A stretch of 64,000 bases of DNA from Undaria pinnatifida (GCA_012845835.1 JABAKD010000019.1:2155501-2219500); one strand, 5' to 3'. Shown: positions 23,101-33,304, numbered from the stretch's first letter. The notes: generated by a model not told the origin, from the sequence alone. Numbers and translations: made by a program.

Positions 23101-24230
23101 GTTGTCCCTCTTATTGCCCCGCTTCTTGTCCTTGTGGCGGTGCTGAAATAGGCGCGCCCGTACTGTAGCATGCGTGTATCACCCGTTATCCCGCTATTTG
23201 TCCCGCCTATGGTATCGCTCATTGGTCCGCTAGTTGTCTAGTGTGTTGTGCCGTGTGTTGGCCCTCGTATTGTTTTAGGCTGGCTTCTGTTTCAACCAAC
23301 AACTATGATATATCGAGCTAAAAACAACACAGCTCCGCTCTCCACCGCACTGTGTCTACTATTGTCCCGCTTGCGGTATCGTTCATTGGTCCGCTCATTG
23401 CCCCGCTTTTTATTGTCCCGCTAATTATCCCGCATGATGTCTGCTTCAACCGCGACTTGTGATACAGGGGGCAAATAGTCCCCATCGCAACTCTGCTCCG
23501 GCCGCGTTGTCCCGCCTACGGTACATTATGGTATTGCTCATTGGTCTGACCATTGCCCCGCCTGTTTTCTCCCGCTCTCGTTCCTTCTTTGTCCCGCTAA
23601 AGATATCGACCTTCTTATTGTCCCTATTATTGTCCCGCTTACGACTTCGTTCATTGACCCGCTTATTACCTTGCGTATGGTCCTCCCTGGTGTTTGTTTC
23701 AAACACAACATACGCAGGGAGAAGAAAAAAAAAACACCGCAACTCCGCCCTGGGCCGAATTGTCCCTCTTGCTTTCACCTTTATGGTATCGCTCGTTGAT
23801 GCGACCACTGCCCCCCTTGTTTTCCCGCTTATTGCCCCAAACATGTCTCGCGTATTGTCTCGCTAGATTCCCCCACCTCAACCCCGCTCTGGGCCGCATG
23901 ATGTGGGCCGCATTGTCCCTCATATTGTGAACACTAGTTCGTTTGCCGCCCAACAATATGCTCCATGAACGAAAAAAAGGCCGCACGAAGAAATGTAAAA
24001 AACCTCCCTTTTGTTGTACCGCTCACGGCGTCTCTCATTGGTCCGCTCACTTCCCCTCGTATTGTCCCGCGTGTTTTCCCGAATATTTTCCCGTGCGTTG
24101 TTCCGTTAGGTTCCCTCACCGCAATGCCGCTCTGGGACGTACGAGCACCCCCGAGGAAGAGGAGTGGCTGCGGTCCGGCGACGTTCCTGGATGGGCCAAG
24201 ACCCAGGGGGCTCCTGCCACTTCGGGTTAA
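14043..24230 (+). CDS. DUF924 (YbeY-unrelated, COG3803-type) family protein, complete, six exons
   Basis: join(14043..14111, 16075..16229, 18393..18482, 19482..19638, 21793..21914, 24110..24230) gives 237 residues and a TAA stop. All introns are GT-AG (donors GTGAGT, GTGGGA, GTAAGC, GTAAAC, GTATAG) and every split codon is restored. Family landmarks appear in order: VVDFWFGD near residue 24, the WW pair, IIVLDQFPRTAYRGT in the middle, FAQRNFLYLPLLHSE, then AKEHHDIIAKFGRFPHRN and LGRTSTPEE at the end. DUF924 proteins are helical, TPR-like and of unknown function; bacterial members are a little shorter. The N-terminal ~20 residues are Ser/Thr-rich and extra. The ATG at 14043 is in a reasonable AACC-ATG context. 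Introns of 1.0-2.2 kb are full of tandem repeats. Confidence 0.9.
14640..14960. repeat. Degenerate ~75-bp tandem units (relatives of the M7 element)
   Basis: Repeated ACTGGAAAC, CTAATTCCAA, TTTGTxxCCAA, ACGCGxGTxCA blocks, matching the CTGGAAACC...GACAAA...GGAATTAG order of the M7 family. Confidence 0.55.
15238..15485. mobile_element. Palindromic MITE-like element, family M6 (copy 2)
   Basis: Same layout as 4645-4915: GGGTGTTTGCGACTTCC at the left, internal inverted AGTATTGAAACCG pair, and TACCCAACTCCCAACC at the right. It lies in the first intron of the DUF924 gene. Confidence 0.5.
15664..15725 (+). repeat. Echo of DUF924 exon 2 start with acceptor
   Basis: GGTGTCAG|GTGGTTGATTTCTGGTTCGG and on through CTTGAAAAATCGCCTCGAGC match the true exon 2 start at 16075 over about 50 bp. 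A 1-bp deletion breaks the frame, so it is not a usable alternative exon. Confidence 0.85.
15884..15962 (+). repeat. M7 element, copy 2
   Basis: AACTGGAAACCCTTTTTGGG ... GTTAGTACAGGAAGGGG ... CTAAAGGGGTTAA. Confidence 0.65.
16075..16229 (+). CDS. DUF924 gene exon 2 (FWFGD motif)
   Basis: Acceptor TTCTTGTCAG, donor CAG|GTGGGA. Encodes VVDFWFGDVEKFASDKEY...GKWWGFGPKDE...QKAA plus two bases of Ser. Confidence 0.9.
16655..16958 (-). mobile_element. tRNA-headed SINE, copy 2
   Basis: Reverse-orientation copy in intron 2 of the DUF924 gene. The head ends at 16958 (CACCGGGGCGACCGGC on the plus strand) and the tail lies at the low-coordinate end. Confidence 0.8.
17145..17320. mobile_element. MITE-like element, family M4 (copy 2)
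   Basis: Degenerate relative of 24471-24622 with GGGTATGTGCC, ACCGGCAGTATACCGG and CAGGCACTATGCATTTC blocks, in intron 2 of the DUF924 gene. Confidence 0.45.
17338..17382 (+). repeat. Echo of DUF924 exon 2 end with donor
   Basis: CCTCCAAAGAAATTCTCCAG and GAGGCAACCAG|GTGGGACAC resemble the exon 2 end (CCTCGAAGGACCTCATCCAG, AAGCAGCCAG|GTGGGAC) about 1.1 kb downstream of it. Confidence 0.7.
17450..17905. repeat. Degenerate ~90-bp tandem units (M7-related, inverted)
   Basis: Five or so units with GGGGCAAA-ACTTGGAATTAGAG and GCACCCTCGTTTTTAG blocks in intron 2 of the DUF924 gene. Confidence 0.55.
18393..18482 (+). CDS. DUF924 gene exon 3 (LDQFPR motif)
   Basis: Acceptor TTTGCACCCAG, donor CG|GTAAGC. 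Encodes GELTGEDWDG...VLAKIIVLDQFPRTAYR, the most conserved part of the family. Confidence 0.9.
18840..19120 (+). repeat. Dispersed family X, copy 1
   Basis: GATCGGTTTCCTAGGAGGCA, GTGGCCGCAGACGGCCAAA, AATGTTGGAGGTGTTTCTAG, GGTGCTCCGTTTCGAAAGGG, and TTAAGGCAAGCAACGATT in order. The same order occurs at 22700, 36140 and 40400. Confidence 0.75.
19207..19240 (+). repeat. Probable echo of DUF924 exon 4 start
   Basis: GCCTCAGAAGAACGGCACTG resembles the true ACCTCAG|GGGAACGGCACAG 260 bp downstream. One copy only, so weaker than the others. Confidence 0.5.
19482..19638 (+). CDS. DUF924 gene exon 4
   Basis: Acceptor CCACCTCAG after a long C-rich tract, donor CAG|GTAAAC. Encodes GTAQAFATDEMAASLALKAI through FLYLPLLHSERLDAQ. 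Confidence 0.9.
19656..19868 (+). mobile_element. 5'-truncated SINE fragment
   Basis: Starts at AAGGCGCGAGAGCGTGAGCG, 17 bp past the donor of DUF924 exon 4. The rest follows the SINE body with a variant tail (GAAACCTCCCACGAGTTGAG) shared with 40972-41060. Confidence 0.55.
19960..20165. repeat. GTTGGT-rich microsatellite
   Basis: Imperfect (GGTGTT)n / (GTTGGTGTTG)n tract preceding the telomere-like array. Confidence 0.8.
20162..21360 (+). repeat. Nine echoes of DUF924 exon 5 start embedded in telomere-like repeats
   Basis: Echoes at about 20164, 20230, 20300, 20474, 20579, 20758, 20940, 21170 and 21304 share the core GGTGCGTGGAGAGGTGCAAA-GTG with the real exon start (GGGGGCTTGGAGAGGTTCAA). 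Most are preceded by ACCGGxA(G)GAAGG, like the true acceptor ACCCGCAG|GAAGG. CCCTAA-type runs separate them. Confidence 0.85.
20270..21765 (+). repeat. Interstitial degenerate (CCCTAA)n telomere-like array
   Basis: Long runs of CCCTAA with variants CCCTAC, CCCTTA and CCCCTA at 20274-21295 and 21636-21765, inside intron 4 of the DUF924 gene. Interruptions are the exon echoes and 270 bp of unrelated sequence. Confidence 0.85.
21793..21914 (+). CDS. DUF924 gene exon 5
   Basis: Acceptor TTGACCCGCAG, donor GGAAG|GTATAG. Encodes EGGLERFKVLMEDQALFSGK through HHDIIAKFGR. The first ~45 bp and the acceptor are echoed about nine times upstream. Confidence 0.9.
22088..22357. mobile_element. MITE family M5, copy 1 (in DUF924 intron 5)
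   Basis: Ends CACTCGTGCTTCGATAGATG and CCTCTACCGTAGCATGCGTC are diverged inverted repeats of the family end ACGCGTGCTACGATAGAGG. The interior has CGATTTTGGGTTAAGGAGCC. Confidence 0.6.
22695..22935 (+). repeat. Dispersed family X, copy 2
   Basis: AAATGTTGGAGGTGTCTCTA, GGTGCTCCGTCTCGAAAGGG, CTAAGGCAAGCTACAAATGA; ends at an ACGCCCCCCC run. Confidence 0.75.
23060..24105 (+). repeat. ATTGTCCCGC minisatellite with echoes of DUF924 exon 6 start
   Basis: Many short ATTGTCCCGCTxATTGGTCC units. Larger blocks at about 23275-23345, 23430-23510, 23690-23760 and 23860-23900 contain versions of CACCGCAACTCCGCCCTGGG. The last, AGATTCCCCCACCTCAACCC + CGCTCTGGGCCG, mirrors the true exon start (AG|GTTCCCTCACCGCAATGCCG + CTCTGGGACG). 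Confidence 0.75.
24110..24230 (+). CDS. DUF924 gene exon 6 (last)
   Basis: Acceptor TTCCGTTAG. Completes FGRFPHRNAALGR and STPEEEEWLRSGDVPGWAK, then ends GAPATSG and TAA at 24228-24230. Confidence 0.9.
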
Positions 24231-24470
24231 TACTGTTTCTTGCGCACAGTATTGATAGTGTTGCTAGTGTGGTTAGTATATTGAGGGATTAATTCGTCCG
24301 CAAACCAATGCCTGTTCCACGTGCCGGGTACAGTAGCTGCAGTAGGTAACAGTTTTTTCTTCGGCGTGCAGTACAAACTTCTTCCGCATGGTATTAAATT
24401 AATTAATCCGCTGCTTTTTTTTTTTTTCTCTTCCACACACAGCATCGATTCTGCCGCATAATGCACAGTA

Positions 24471-24622
24471 GAGGACCCTCTGTAGTGCCGGTTTCGCCCG
24501 CTATAGTGCGTTTGAAGGTTTTTGCAACCAGTTGTGGCAGTATTCGGAGTAGTGCCGGTTGCCCCTATAATGCCGGTATTTCCCTCTACAGTACACATAC
24601 CGGCGCTATAGAGGGACCACTG
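24471..24622. mobile_element. MITE-like element, family M4 (copy 3, clearest ends)
   Basis: Terminal inverted repeats GGACCCTCTGTAGTGCCGG and CCGGCGCTATAGAGGGACC bracket about 150 bp, just downstream of the DUF924 stop codon. Confidence 0.6.
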
Positions 24623-24873
24623 CGATAGAGGTAGCACGCTTTGTCTGAAATCGTTTCTGAATGACGGCGGTCCTTAACCCCAAATCGTTGGAAATTCGGC
24701 TATTTTTTTTTCATGATTCCTCGTTGTGTAGCTAGGCCATGGGATTAGTTCGTCCGGTAGGTAGCAGCAGCAGTTTTATTTTTCTCCAAATTTGTTTTTT
24801 GGGAGAGGTCTTGGGGTCCCAAATTGAGAAACACGCCTAAAAAAAAGTGGTGCGCGTCTATCGTAGCGCGCGT
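24618..24873. mobile_element. MITE family M5, copy 2
   Basis: Ends CTGCGATAGAGGTAGCACGC and TGCGCGTCTATCGTAGCGCG; interior CTTAACCCCAAATCGTTGG in inverted orientation. Confidence 0.55.
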
Positions 24874-25267
24874 CCAGAGGTTGCGGTGGGAAGGTTGTGT
24901 TGTTTTGGGGCCATTTTTGCAGCGGCTCAGGGTCGCTTGCGCGAGTATCCCCCATGTCACGTGAAAGGTTTCGTGCTCTTATAAGAATTGCGATTTTTCA
25001 ATCCGCAAATGGAATAATGGTAAGCTACGCTGCGCCTAAACAATCGCCTGTGTCAGTCTTGCAGTTCGTGAGGCACGGTGAATCACTCGCGCGAGTGGCT
25101 CAAACCCGCCCCCGCCCGCCCCCCCCCCCTCCTCCGTGCCGTGGCCTTGGTGGTCATGTTCATGAACAAACCCACACGGCCTAATAAGGAAAAAAATCAC
25201 TCATAAAATATTGCAAAAACAAGAATGACATTGATGGCATTATTCCGACGATTTTGGGTTGTAACGC

Positions 25268-25352
25268 CTTCGCTACTGGAAACCCTTTTTGGGAAAAAAT
25301 ACTCGAATTTAGTATGGTAGGGAGGGTTTTGGGGGCTCTGAAGGGGTTAAGG
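25268..25352 (+). repeat. M7 element, copy 3
   Basis: TACTGGAAACCCTTTTTGGG ... TTTAGTATGGTAGGGAGGG ... CTGAAGGGGTTAA. Confidence 0.65.
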
Positions 25353-25480
25353 AGTTCTTGAGCCATTCAGAAGATACTTCTTATTATAGTTATAGTCCAA
25401 AGGTTGCAACCTCTTTTTATCATGTCCATAACAACAACATTTATTTCTTGTGCCCCTTATGAAATCGTATTGATATTTTA

Positions 25481-25770
25481 GACGAGTGCTACGATAGTAG
25501 AGGTGCATAACGTTTCTTCTGACGTGTTCCTGACTTCACGAGCTTCAAAGACCCCTCGGAAAAACTGATTGGGAGAAGACAAAAAATTGCTACCATGTAG
25601 GATGAAAAATTTCCACAGGGCCCCTGGGTATACAACAAGAATCAAGCAAAAAAAATGGCCCATGATTATTTTTTTTTTTCCGACGATTTTGGTTTAAGGA
25701 GCCCCGTCTTTCAGAAATCATTTCAGACGAAGAAACTGCTACACACAGGTCTCTATCGTAGCACGCGTCA
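25481..25770. mobile_element. MITE family M5, copy 3
   Basis: Ends GACGAGTGCTACGATAGTAG and CTCTATCGTAGCACGCGTC. Confidence 0.65.
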
Positions 25771-25969
25771 TTAATACTCCGGAGTATATTAATATTAGTA
25801 TAATCATCCCACCGTCTAGGAGGGGGTTGCAGTTTTTCGGCGGCCAAAAGAGTTCTGACCTTCTTTCCGACCTCGGTTGACCTCCCCAACAAGACTTGAA
25901 AGTGTGGAATCTATGGGTTAGTTTAGTTAGTATGGTGATTTTGCGCGTAGAGTTGTTTTAGGACTAGCA

Positions 25970-26344
25970 GCGCGTGCTACGATAGAGGGTGCGCGCCCCA
26001 CTTCTTTTTTCCTGCGGTCTTCTCCTCGATTTGGGAGCTCAAGACCTCTCCGAAAAACTGATTATCATCATGCAGGAAAAACAAAAAAAAACTCCGACCG
26101 GAAGATGAAAAATCCCACAGCCTGATTATCATGCAGAAAAAACAAAAAAAAAACTCCGACCCGGAAGATGAAAAATCCCACAGCCTCTATTAATGGGTAC
26201 ATGCAACGAGAATTTCATGAATAATGCGCAATTTTTTTTTTCCAAATTTCGGACAAATTTGCGGGTTAAGGACCCCTCGTCATCCACTAGAAAACCGTTT
26301 CAGACGAAAAGTGCTACTACACGCGCCTCTATCGTAGCACGCGT
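25970..26344. mobile_element. MITE family M5, copy 4
   Basis: Ends GCGCGTGCTACGATAGAGG and CCTCTATCGTAGCACGCGT are almost perfect inverted repeats. A 57-bp internal tandem duplication (TGATTATCATCATGCAG... to CCCACAGCC) lies at 26060-26186. Confidence 0.75.
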
Positions 26345-26592
26345 CCAAGCTAGCGCATCTAGAAAATCTTGGTTGTTTTTTATTGGGGGGGCGCTCGAAC
26401 GAATGTCTTTGAAAGTGCATGGTTCGGGTGAGATACGAGTTAGCTCTAGATATATATCCCTTCATGTTTCGAGCTCAGAAATTTTCTTAGAATCTGCTGC
26501 TGCGCTGCACCCCCTACCTTAAGTACAGCGTGGGATGACTCGTGTTATAAGAGGGCTTAGTTTGAGTAAGCTAATATTGGTTAACCTTTTGC

Positions 26593-26923
26593 GATGCTTG
26601 GTACGATGATAGAGAGGTGTAGCGCACTTTTCGTCTGAAACGGTTTCTGAAGTTTTGACGGGGGGCTCCTTAACCCGAAATCGTCTGGGAAACAAAGTTT
26701 TTTTTCTTTTTTTCTTCATATTGTGCATTCATTGTGATTCTCGTCGCGTGCACCTAGGTCATTGGCGGGGGAGTTTTCATCCGGTACACTCTTGTAGCAG
26801 CTATTTTTTTTCTTTCCCCAAATTAGTTTTTGGATCCACGCGAGAGGTTTTCAGCTCCCAAATTGAGGGTGAAAATCGGAAAAAAAAAGAAGTGGTGCAC
26901 CTCTCTATCGTGTAGCACGTGTC
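26593..26923. mobile_element. MITE family M5, copy 5 (with target site)
   Basis: Ends TTGGTACGATGATAGAGAGG and CCTCTCTATCGTGTAGCACG. Flanked by TTGC on both sides (26589-26592, 26924-26927). A related locus without the element lies at 27245-27285. Confidence 0.7.
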
Positions 26924-27765
26924 TTGCAACTGGCAAAACGGACTAATGCCCTACTATTATAAATAATACCTTAACAAATTGCGTCGTCGACAGACCATGT
27001 TTTTTTGGGTCGCGGGTTCGAGTCCTACATCCACAATACTCCAGTAGTAAAACTTTTTCAGACTTTCCCCATGTCGAACTTGAAAAATGCTCTCCCCGGT
27101 GTATATACCCAGGAAATGAAACCGCTTGGATATTGACAGGTCCGCCCGTAGACCTATATCCGGGTCGACCTGGTATCCCGCCGTTTCAGGGGGGGGAGGG
27201 GGGGGGGTGGTGATAAGGCTTAGTTTGGGTACAAGCTATTGGTTCACCTTTTGCAGGCGGTCGAACGGACTAATACCCCACTAATAATACCTTACTTAAG
27301 ATTCAGCAGTTTCGCATTGAGCACAATGATTATTTCGGGCCGAATGCAGCTTGGAGAATAGAACACTCGGGACAGCTGCAACCAAAAGAAAAACAGGAGT
27401 TCGATTCCATTCAGCACAACAAACAGATTGCTCACTGCCGGTACGTATGTCGCTACTTGCGCGTCGCGCCAGCTGGTGCTTGGGACTGATTCTACGATAT
27501 AGCTCCCCCCCCCAAAAAAACAGCGTTTTTCTTCAACGAACGTTTCATGCCTGTTCTCGACATGAGGAAGGATGCTGCTATGAAACAAAATCTTCTTATT
27601 ATCTTGTCTCGTTTGCAAAGGTTTATCGAAATATGACGTCGAAGTAGGAAGGGACACTGCTGTGTTCAAGGAGATACGGCCGGGAGCTGGTTTCAAAACC
27701 GGCGATTTCGTTAAAGAAGCGTTGCATGAGGGCTATCGTAGAACGCCTCTTGTACGGTAGAACGA

Positions 27766-27858
27766 CTATTGGGACCAATCAGAGGTCGACTACTTACTTG
27801 GGACCAATCAGAGGTCGACTACTTACTTGGGACCAATCAGAGGTCGACTACTTACTGT
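27766..27858 (+). repeat. Three exact ~32-bp tandem units
   Basis: GGGACCAATCAGAGGTCGAC + TACTTACTT repeated three times with no differences, so recent. Confidence 0.9.
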
Positions 27859-28035
27859 AGTAACAAAAACTGTGAACCATGAACCGTAAAAAGAATGTTA
27901 ATGTCCACAACATAGTAATACTGGTTGAGATGTACTCTCTATTCGATAGCTACCCTTGTTCCTGAGTGCACTTACAAATGGTCTCTGCTGCACACTCTAT
28001 TAGAACGGCAGATACAAAGGATTCCAAGTAACCTA

Positions 28036-28095
28036 TGATAACCTGTGCCCACGGCTTGTCCAGGTGCTGGTTAAACGAAAACAAAAAAAACTGCG
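28036..28095 (+). mobile_element. SINE 3'-tail fragment
   Basis: ACCTGTGCCCACGGCTTGTC, then CAGGTGCTGG and an A-rich run, matching the last ~60 bp of the SINE. Confidence 0.4.
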
Positions 28096-28404
28096 AAAAT
28101 TGAGCCGGCAAACGAAAGGGACGACAAAATAAAATCAAATAGAAATCATATCGCGATTCGCCATTCCATAACTACGAACGCAGAATATGATTGATGACAT
28201 TTAGGAAATTGGCGCGTGTTGTGCCACCTTTTCTCAACACACAAATATTTTTTTTTCCTTCGTCACGAATCCTGAAATATACTCCGTATATTTTTTCTTT
28301 TTCTTGCAAACTTCTCGTTGCCAAGATCCGTGCCATATGGTTGATTCTAGCTTTTAGGAATCACCCTCTCATCAAAACGATATCATACGGAGATGGAAGG
28401 GAGG

Positions 28405-28608
28405 AAAAACCAAACCCGAAAGCCACCTCGATTTTCCATTCAAACGGTTAATTATGCAAGTCATTTTCAGTACTATTCATATTTGTTCGGTCATCACATA
28501 TACGTGGTACAAACCAAAACCAAAAGTCACCTTGATTTTTCCATTTGGTAGCATGCAAATCAATTTCACCACCACTTTCGGTTCCATCACATGTACGTGG
28601 TACGTTAT
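28405..28608 (+). repeat. Two ~100-bp tandem units
   Basis: Both begin AAACCAAA and carry CACCTxGATTTT-CCATT and end CATCACATxTACGTGGTAC. Confidence 0.7.
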
Positions 28609-29629
28609 TACCTGGTCACCATTAGGGGTTCAACACCAACAAAAGACACCCGACCTAAAGCAAGATAGATAGTTACACTGACAGCGCAGTTAAAAAACAG
28701 ACCACTTTTCAAGGCCCGAAACAAAACTACTAGAGCAGACGCGCGTTGTTACCCCATAAAAAAGCAACATATAAACCAACATAAAACCATCCCGTCATGC
28801 TCAGTAAGGCGCTACTTCTAATTTACGTTTCAACCCCCTTCCAGCCGGGGGCGCAAAAACTACAACCATGGTCGATTTTTACTCCCGGTCACGGGTAAGG
28901 TCGACCGTCTAAAAGTAACAAAAAATCTAGGACAGTGGCATCATCAAAAACCCAGACCCACATTGCTTTGCTGCTAATGTAAGCAGTGCAGCTGTGTCGC
29001 AGCATACGCCTCTATAGACAAGACAACGATTGAAATAAAACCCCACAACCCTACCAGCACTGCTCTGCTGTTGAGCAGTGTCGCTGGCCGTGTCGCGTGC
29101 AGCATGCCTTGTAGTTTTTATCGCGTGCGCAAAAAAGCTTTGTCGTTTTTTTGCCAGCATCGACCTGCGTTCAAAGACCAGCAAACCACAAGGACACAGT
29201 CTAACAAAAATCAGCTATCTTGCGAAAAATCGACGAAATTCGGCGATTCTGAAAAATCGGCTATATCACCCAGTCTTCAAATGTCACCGACAAACCAGTG
29301 GAAAGGGCCCTGAGAGAAAATCACCAATTCTCAACAACAATTCGGCGTTGGATTTTGAACAATTTGCACAAAATCAGTGACTCCGCAACTACAAAGTGTT
29401 GGATTCTGCAACAAAAGGCGATTTTCCTGTTAGCGCAAAAAGTAGCGTTTCTTCCAGCCGGCACCAACTCCACCGACCCTGTCCTCAATCAAAGGCTACC
29501 ACAAACCGCAGGAAAACAAACTAAAGGAAACCAGCGGTTCCGTAAAAAGTCGGCGATGTTTGCACCTCTGCCCTCCTGCCTCCTCCCCGTCAAACACAAC
29601 GAGGCACCGCGTGTAGTCCACCCACGACG

Positions 29630-30600
29630 CGCGCTACTCAGATGCCCGTAACTTTTCCGTATTGGCAATGCCGTACGCCGCACCACGTGCTATCTTCCTT
29701 TTCAAGGCGTGAACGAAATGGACGCGTCCTAAGCTGCGTTGAGACAACCTCGAGTCGCAGTTCCAAGAATATACCATCCTCTTCCAGTCAAGACCGTGTG
29801 CTGCACCACCACCTCCTGCCGCCCTAGTCACCTATAGGTATGGATGAAATAGACATCCCCAAGCAGTGCTGTGCCGAGACAACCTCCGTATACACATATG
29901 TTATCCTTTTTACGCTATCCTCCTGACCTACTCATGGAGTGAATTGGAAACCCCCAAGTGGCGGTGTTGAGACAACCTCGGTGCAAGACACGTGTAATCT
30001 GTCTCTTCCTGCATGGGTAAAGAAGACACTCAATACGTAGCTGTGCCTGCTGTAGACAACCGCCCAGGCGTAGTGACAGGATGCACGTGCTATCATCCCG
30101 CCGTAGGCATCAAAGAAACGTACATTTGAGTTCAGACAACCTCCCGAATTCAATTTTTCAAGACACGCTGGCCATCCTCCTGCTTTCCTCCTGGCGTCCT
30201 AGACAAGCGTTACTCCTAATGAACGCCAAAAGAAAGGATGATTCGCGGCACCTTTTTTTCCGTTAGGAATGTCACACCCTTAGTAGGCATGGAACACAAT
30301 AGACACTAACACGTCGACACACAACCTCTCCTGGTTTCACGGTACACCACCTGCTGCTGACACCCGTCCGCAAGCGCACAGCACGGACTCCCCAAGCTAC
30401 GTCGAGAAACACGCTACCTCCCCCTGCCCTGGTAGCCATGACCGAAATAAACACTCCCAGCCTCGGTCGAGACAATTTCTCGTACTGTTGACGTTTCCAG
30501 ACACCCAGAACCTCACCCGCCCACACCAACTAGCACCTTGGGTCGCTTGTACGGTAGTTTTCAGATGCCCAACCGCGCTCACCCACACTCACCACACCGT
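29630..30600. repeat. Degenerate ~110-bp tandem array
   Basis: Repeated GAAATxGACAC-CCxAAGC-GTxGAGACAACCTC blocks at roughly 29710, 29845, 29935, 30130, 30290 and 30430, separated by variable sequence. Confidence 0.6.
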
Positions 30601-31634
30601 GGCTTCAAATCAAAATCAAAAATAGCCCCACCAAAAGGTACGCCGTAAACTTTAACGAGGGTGAACCTATCGAGATTTTACGATTCGTTCCTGACTTGAC
30701 CTAGCCGCAAGGGGAAGGCACCGACACATCATAATTAGTAAACGTACCACAGGCAACGGCTAGAGCCAGCAGGTTAAAAAAACGAAACGCCAAAAATAAT
30801 GAAACGCCGAAACAAAACAAAACAAAAAACGCACGAGAATAAAAAACGACGACGCTATAAAGCGAGACCCGCGAGAGACCCTCATCGCGCGCGGCCGCGT
30901 CAAGCATGTATACCCCCACCCACCCACCCACCCGACTACTCTTGTGTCCATCCATTCCACTCCGTATAATCTGCCCCCCCCCCCCCCCCCCCTCTTCAAT
31001 CTTGCCTTCGTTGACCCGCGGCTTACCGATCGTAGTCTACACAGGGGACACGGCTGCCGCAAGATGCAACGCCTTCCGGGGGCTGCAAAGACCTGTAACC
31101 TAGGGGGCGGCAAAAATCTGTTCATGAAACCCAACCCAACCCAACCCCAACCCCAACCCGCTCTCATCCCAAAACTCAGCCCGCCTATAGCACGAGCGCT
31201 TACGTACGTACGCACGCCTGCTGCCGTATGACAAGGGCATGGATTACCAAAATCAACTTTGCGGAAGTAAATTGTGACCTCCCTACGTAGCCCACCTACC
31301 CCATACCACTGCGGGTGAAAATGTAAGCACCGTTGGTGGTATTAATATGAATATAACCACGGTCCTTACATTTGCGCCCAGAGCGGTATTTGAATTTTCA
31401 ATCCCGTTATCCACCAACACAGCCAACCTATTATAGCTCTTGTGCGTGGTGGCATGAAAAAGACAAAAAACTGAAACTTCCCCGCCCCGATGCACTCACT
31501 CCCTCATGTCCTCTTTCGCCTGGGTTGAGTTGAACTAAAAAAAGCAAACCGAAAAAACACCAAACAAAGCGAACCTATTCGTATAATACTCGGAATGGCT
31601 GCGTGTCCGGCCTACAACGGAAGAAACCATCGCG

Positions 31635-31860
31635 TGGGTCCAACCCAACCCAACCGAACCGAACCGAAACCGAACCGAAACCGAACAGAAACAGAACCGA
31701 ATGGAAACCGAACGGAAACCGAATCGGACCAAACCAAACCCAACTGGAGCCACTCGTATCATACCACGTTTCCGTCCGCCCTACAGCGGAAGAAGCCATC
31801 GCGTGGGGTCCAACCGCATCAAACCGAACGGGACGGGCCAACCCGAACCCAACCCAACTA
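31635..31860. repeat. ACCGAACCGAA-type microsatellite
   Basis: Imperfect (CCGAAA/CCGAAC)n tracts flanking two copies of AACGGAAGAAxCCATCGCGTGG. The long open frames here are by-products of the hexamer repeat. Confidence 0.75.
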
Positions 31861-32379
31861 CTGTAAGGCTACTCGTATCATATCCCGAACGGCTGTGTGT
31901 CGGTCCAGCAAGGGCAGAAGCTATCGCGTCTTCACAAATGTAGCATTCACGACATAAAACAAAAACTCCCCCTTACTCTCGAAAAAATGTAAATAACAGA
32001 TACCCACCTGGTGCGCGCTTCCCAGTCGCAAACCGATATATTACACAAACCACGGCCCCCCTTCCTCGCTTTTTTCCCGTTCAACAACACCACCGCCACG
32101 CTCGTCACGTACGTACGCACATCACGCACACACCAAAATAAAAGAAAACAAAAACCACGAGAAAAAAGAAAAACCGTCTCCTATACGCCGCAAGAAAAAA
32201 AATGTATTTCTTACTGCAAAGCTAAGCGTCATTTGATGGTGAGAGCTAGCACCGCATATGACCACACCAGCTTCGACTAACGATCAAGAAAAACACCAAC
32301 GGTGTCTTAATTTGGCTTCTGAGGTGCCCGGGCATCAAACCTGATTAAATTTACTCGCGCCAAACCCGGCTATTGTTGT

Positions 32380-32620
32380 ACTCGAGTAAATACCCGAGTA
32401 TTCCATTCCATTCGAGTAGACATAAGTGTTCGGTCGTACTCGGGTAGGTAAACACCCGGTATTCGGTCGTACTCCGCTAGATAGATACCTGGTATTCGCT
32501 CGTACTCCGCTAGACACCCGGGTATTAGGTCGAACTCCGCTAGATAGCCTGGTATCCGGTCGTACTGCGCTAGATACCCGGGTATTCGGTCGTACCCGAA
32601 TAGATACCCGGGTGTATCTA
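32380..32620. repeat. ~33-bp minisatellite
   Basis: About seven units of TATTCGGTCGTACTCCGCTA + GATACCCGGG. Confidence 0.85.
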
Positions 32621-32817
32621 GAGTATATATGCCCTACTGAACACACCCCAGGAAATAAAACAAACTCGGGTCATATTTCTCCATTTTCACACATCTCTCG
32701 AAATCCCACCTTTCGTGCTCTATATTGCATTTTAGCCTCCTCCTCAAGGCACCGCTAGGCTCATCGAAAATTCACATCGGTTTTCCAACTACCACTTACC
32801 AAGGGGGCGGGGGGGGG

Positions 32818-32985
32818 GGGCTATTCGAAAGCTAACATCGGTTCTTATCGAAAACTAACATCGGGTCTTATCGAATAACAACGTCGGGTCTTATCGAAAA
32901 ATAACCTCGGTTCTCGTCGAAAAACAACGTCGGGTCTTACCGAAAAATAGTCTCGGTTCTCGTCGAAAAAACACATCGGTTTTCC
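32818..32985. repeat. ~31-bp minisatellite
   Basis: Units of TCTTATCGAAAAxTAACxTC + GG, at least six copies, after a poly-G run. Confidence 0.8.
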
Positions 32986-33304
32986 AACCACCGTTTACAC
33001 AGGGAGGATGACGGGAGGGGAAGGGGATCACAGCGCACGTATATCTCTATAAAACAACAATCGGCGAGTTCCCCAACCAACCATTGTGTGGCGCCTAACC
33101 ATGAATAGGAAACCCACAATCCCCGACAAAGCGAAAAATAAACTAGAGTTTTGCCCTATATAGCCCGACAAGGGCTTTTGCTCGAACTCGTTCCAACCAT
33201 CGCGAACAGCAGCTCCTGCACAAACACGGTTACAACCGCGGAGGGGTGGCGTGCACGCAACTTAGGCGCTGTGCAAACCCTTCCTGCAACGAAACTTACC
33301 GTAT

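Larger units (their letters stand above)
26930..28400. other. No gene seen
   Basis: Besides the 27.77-kb tandem units and a SINE tail fragment there is a G-rich run (27188-27212) and AT-rich sequence. The short open frames here are unconvincing. Confidence 0.4.
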
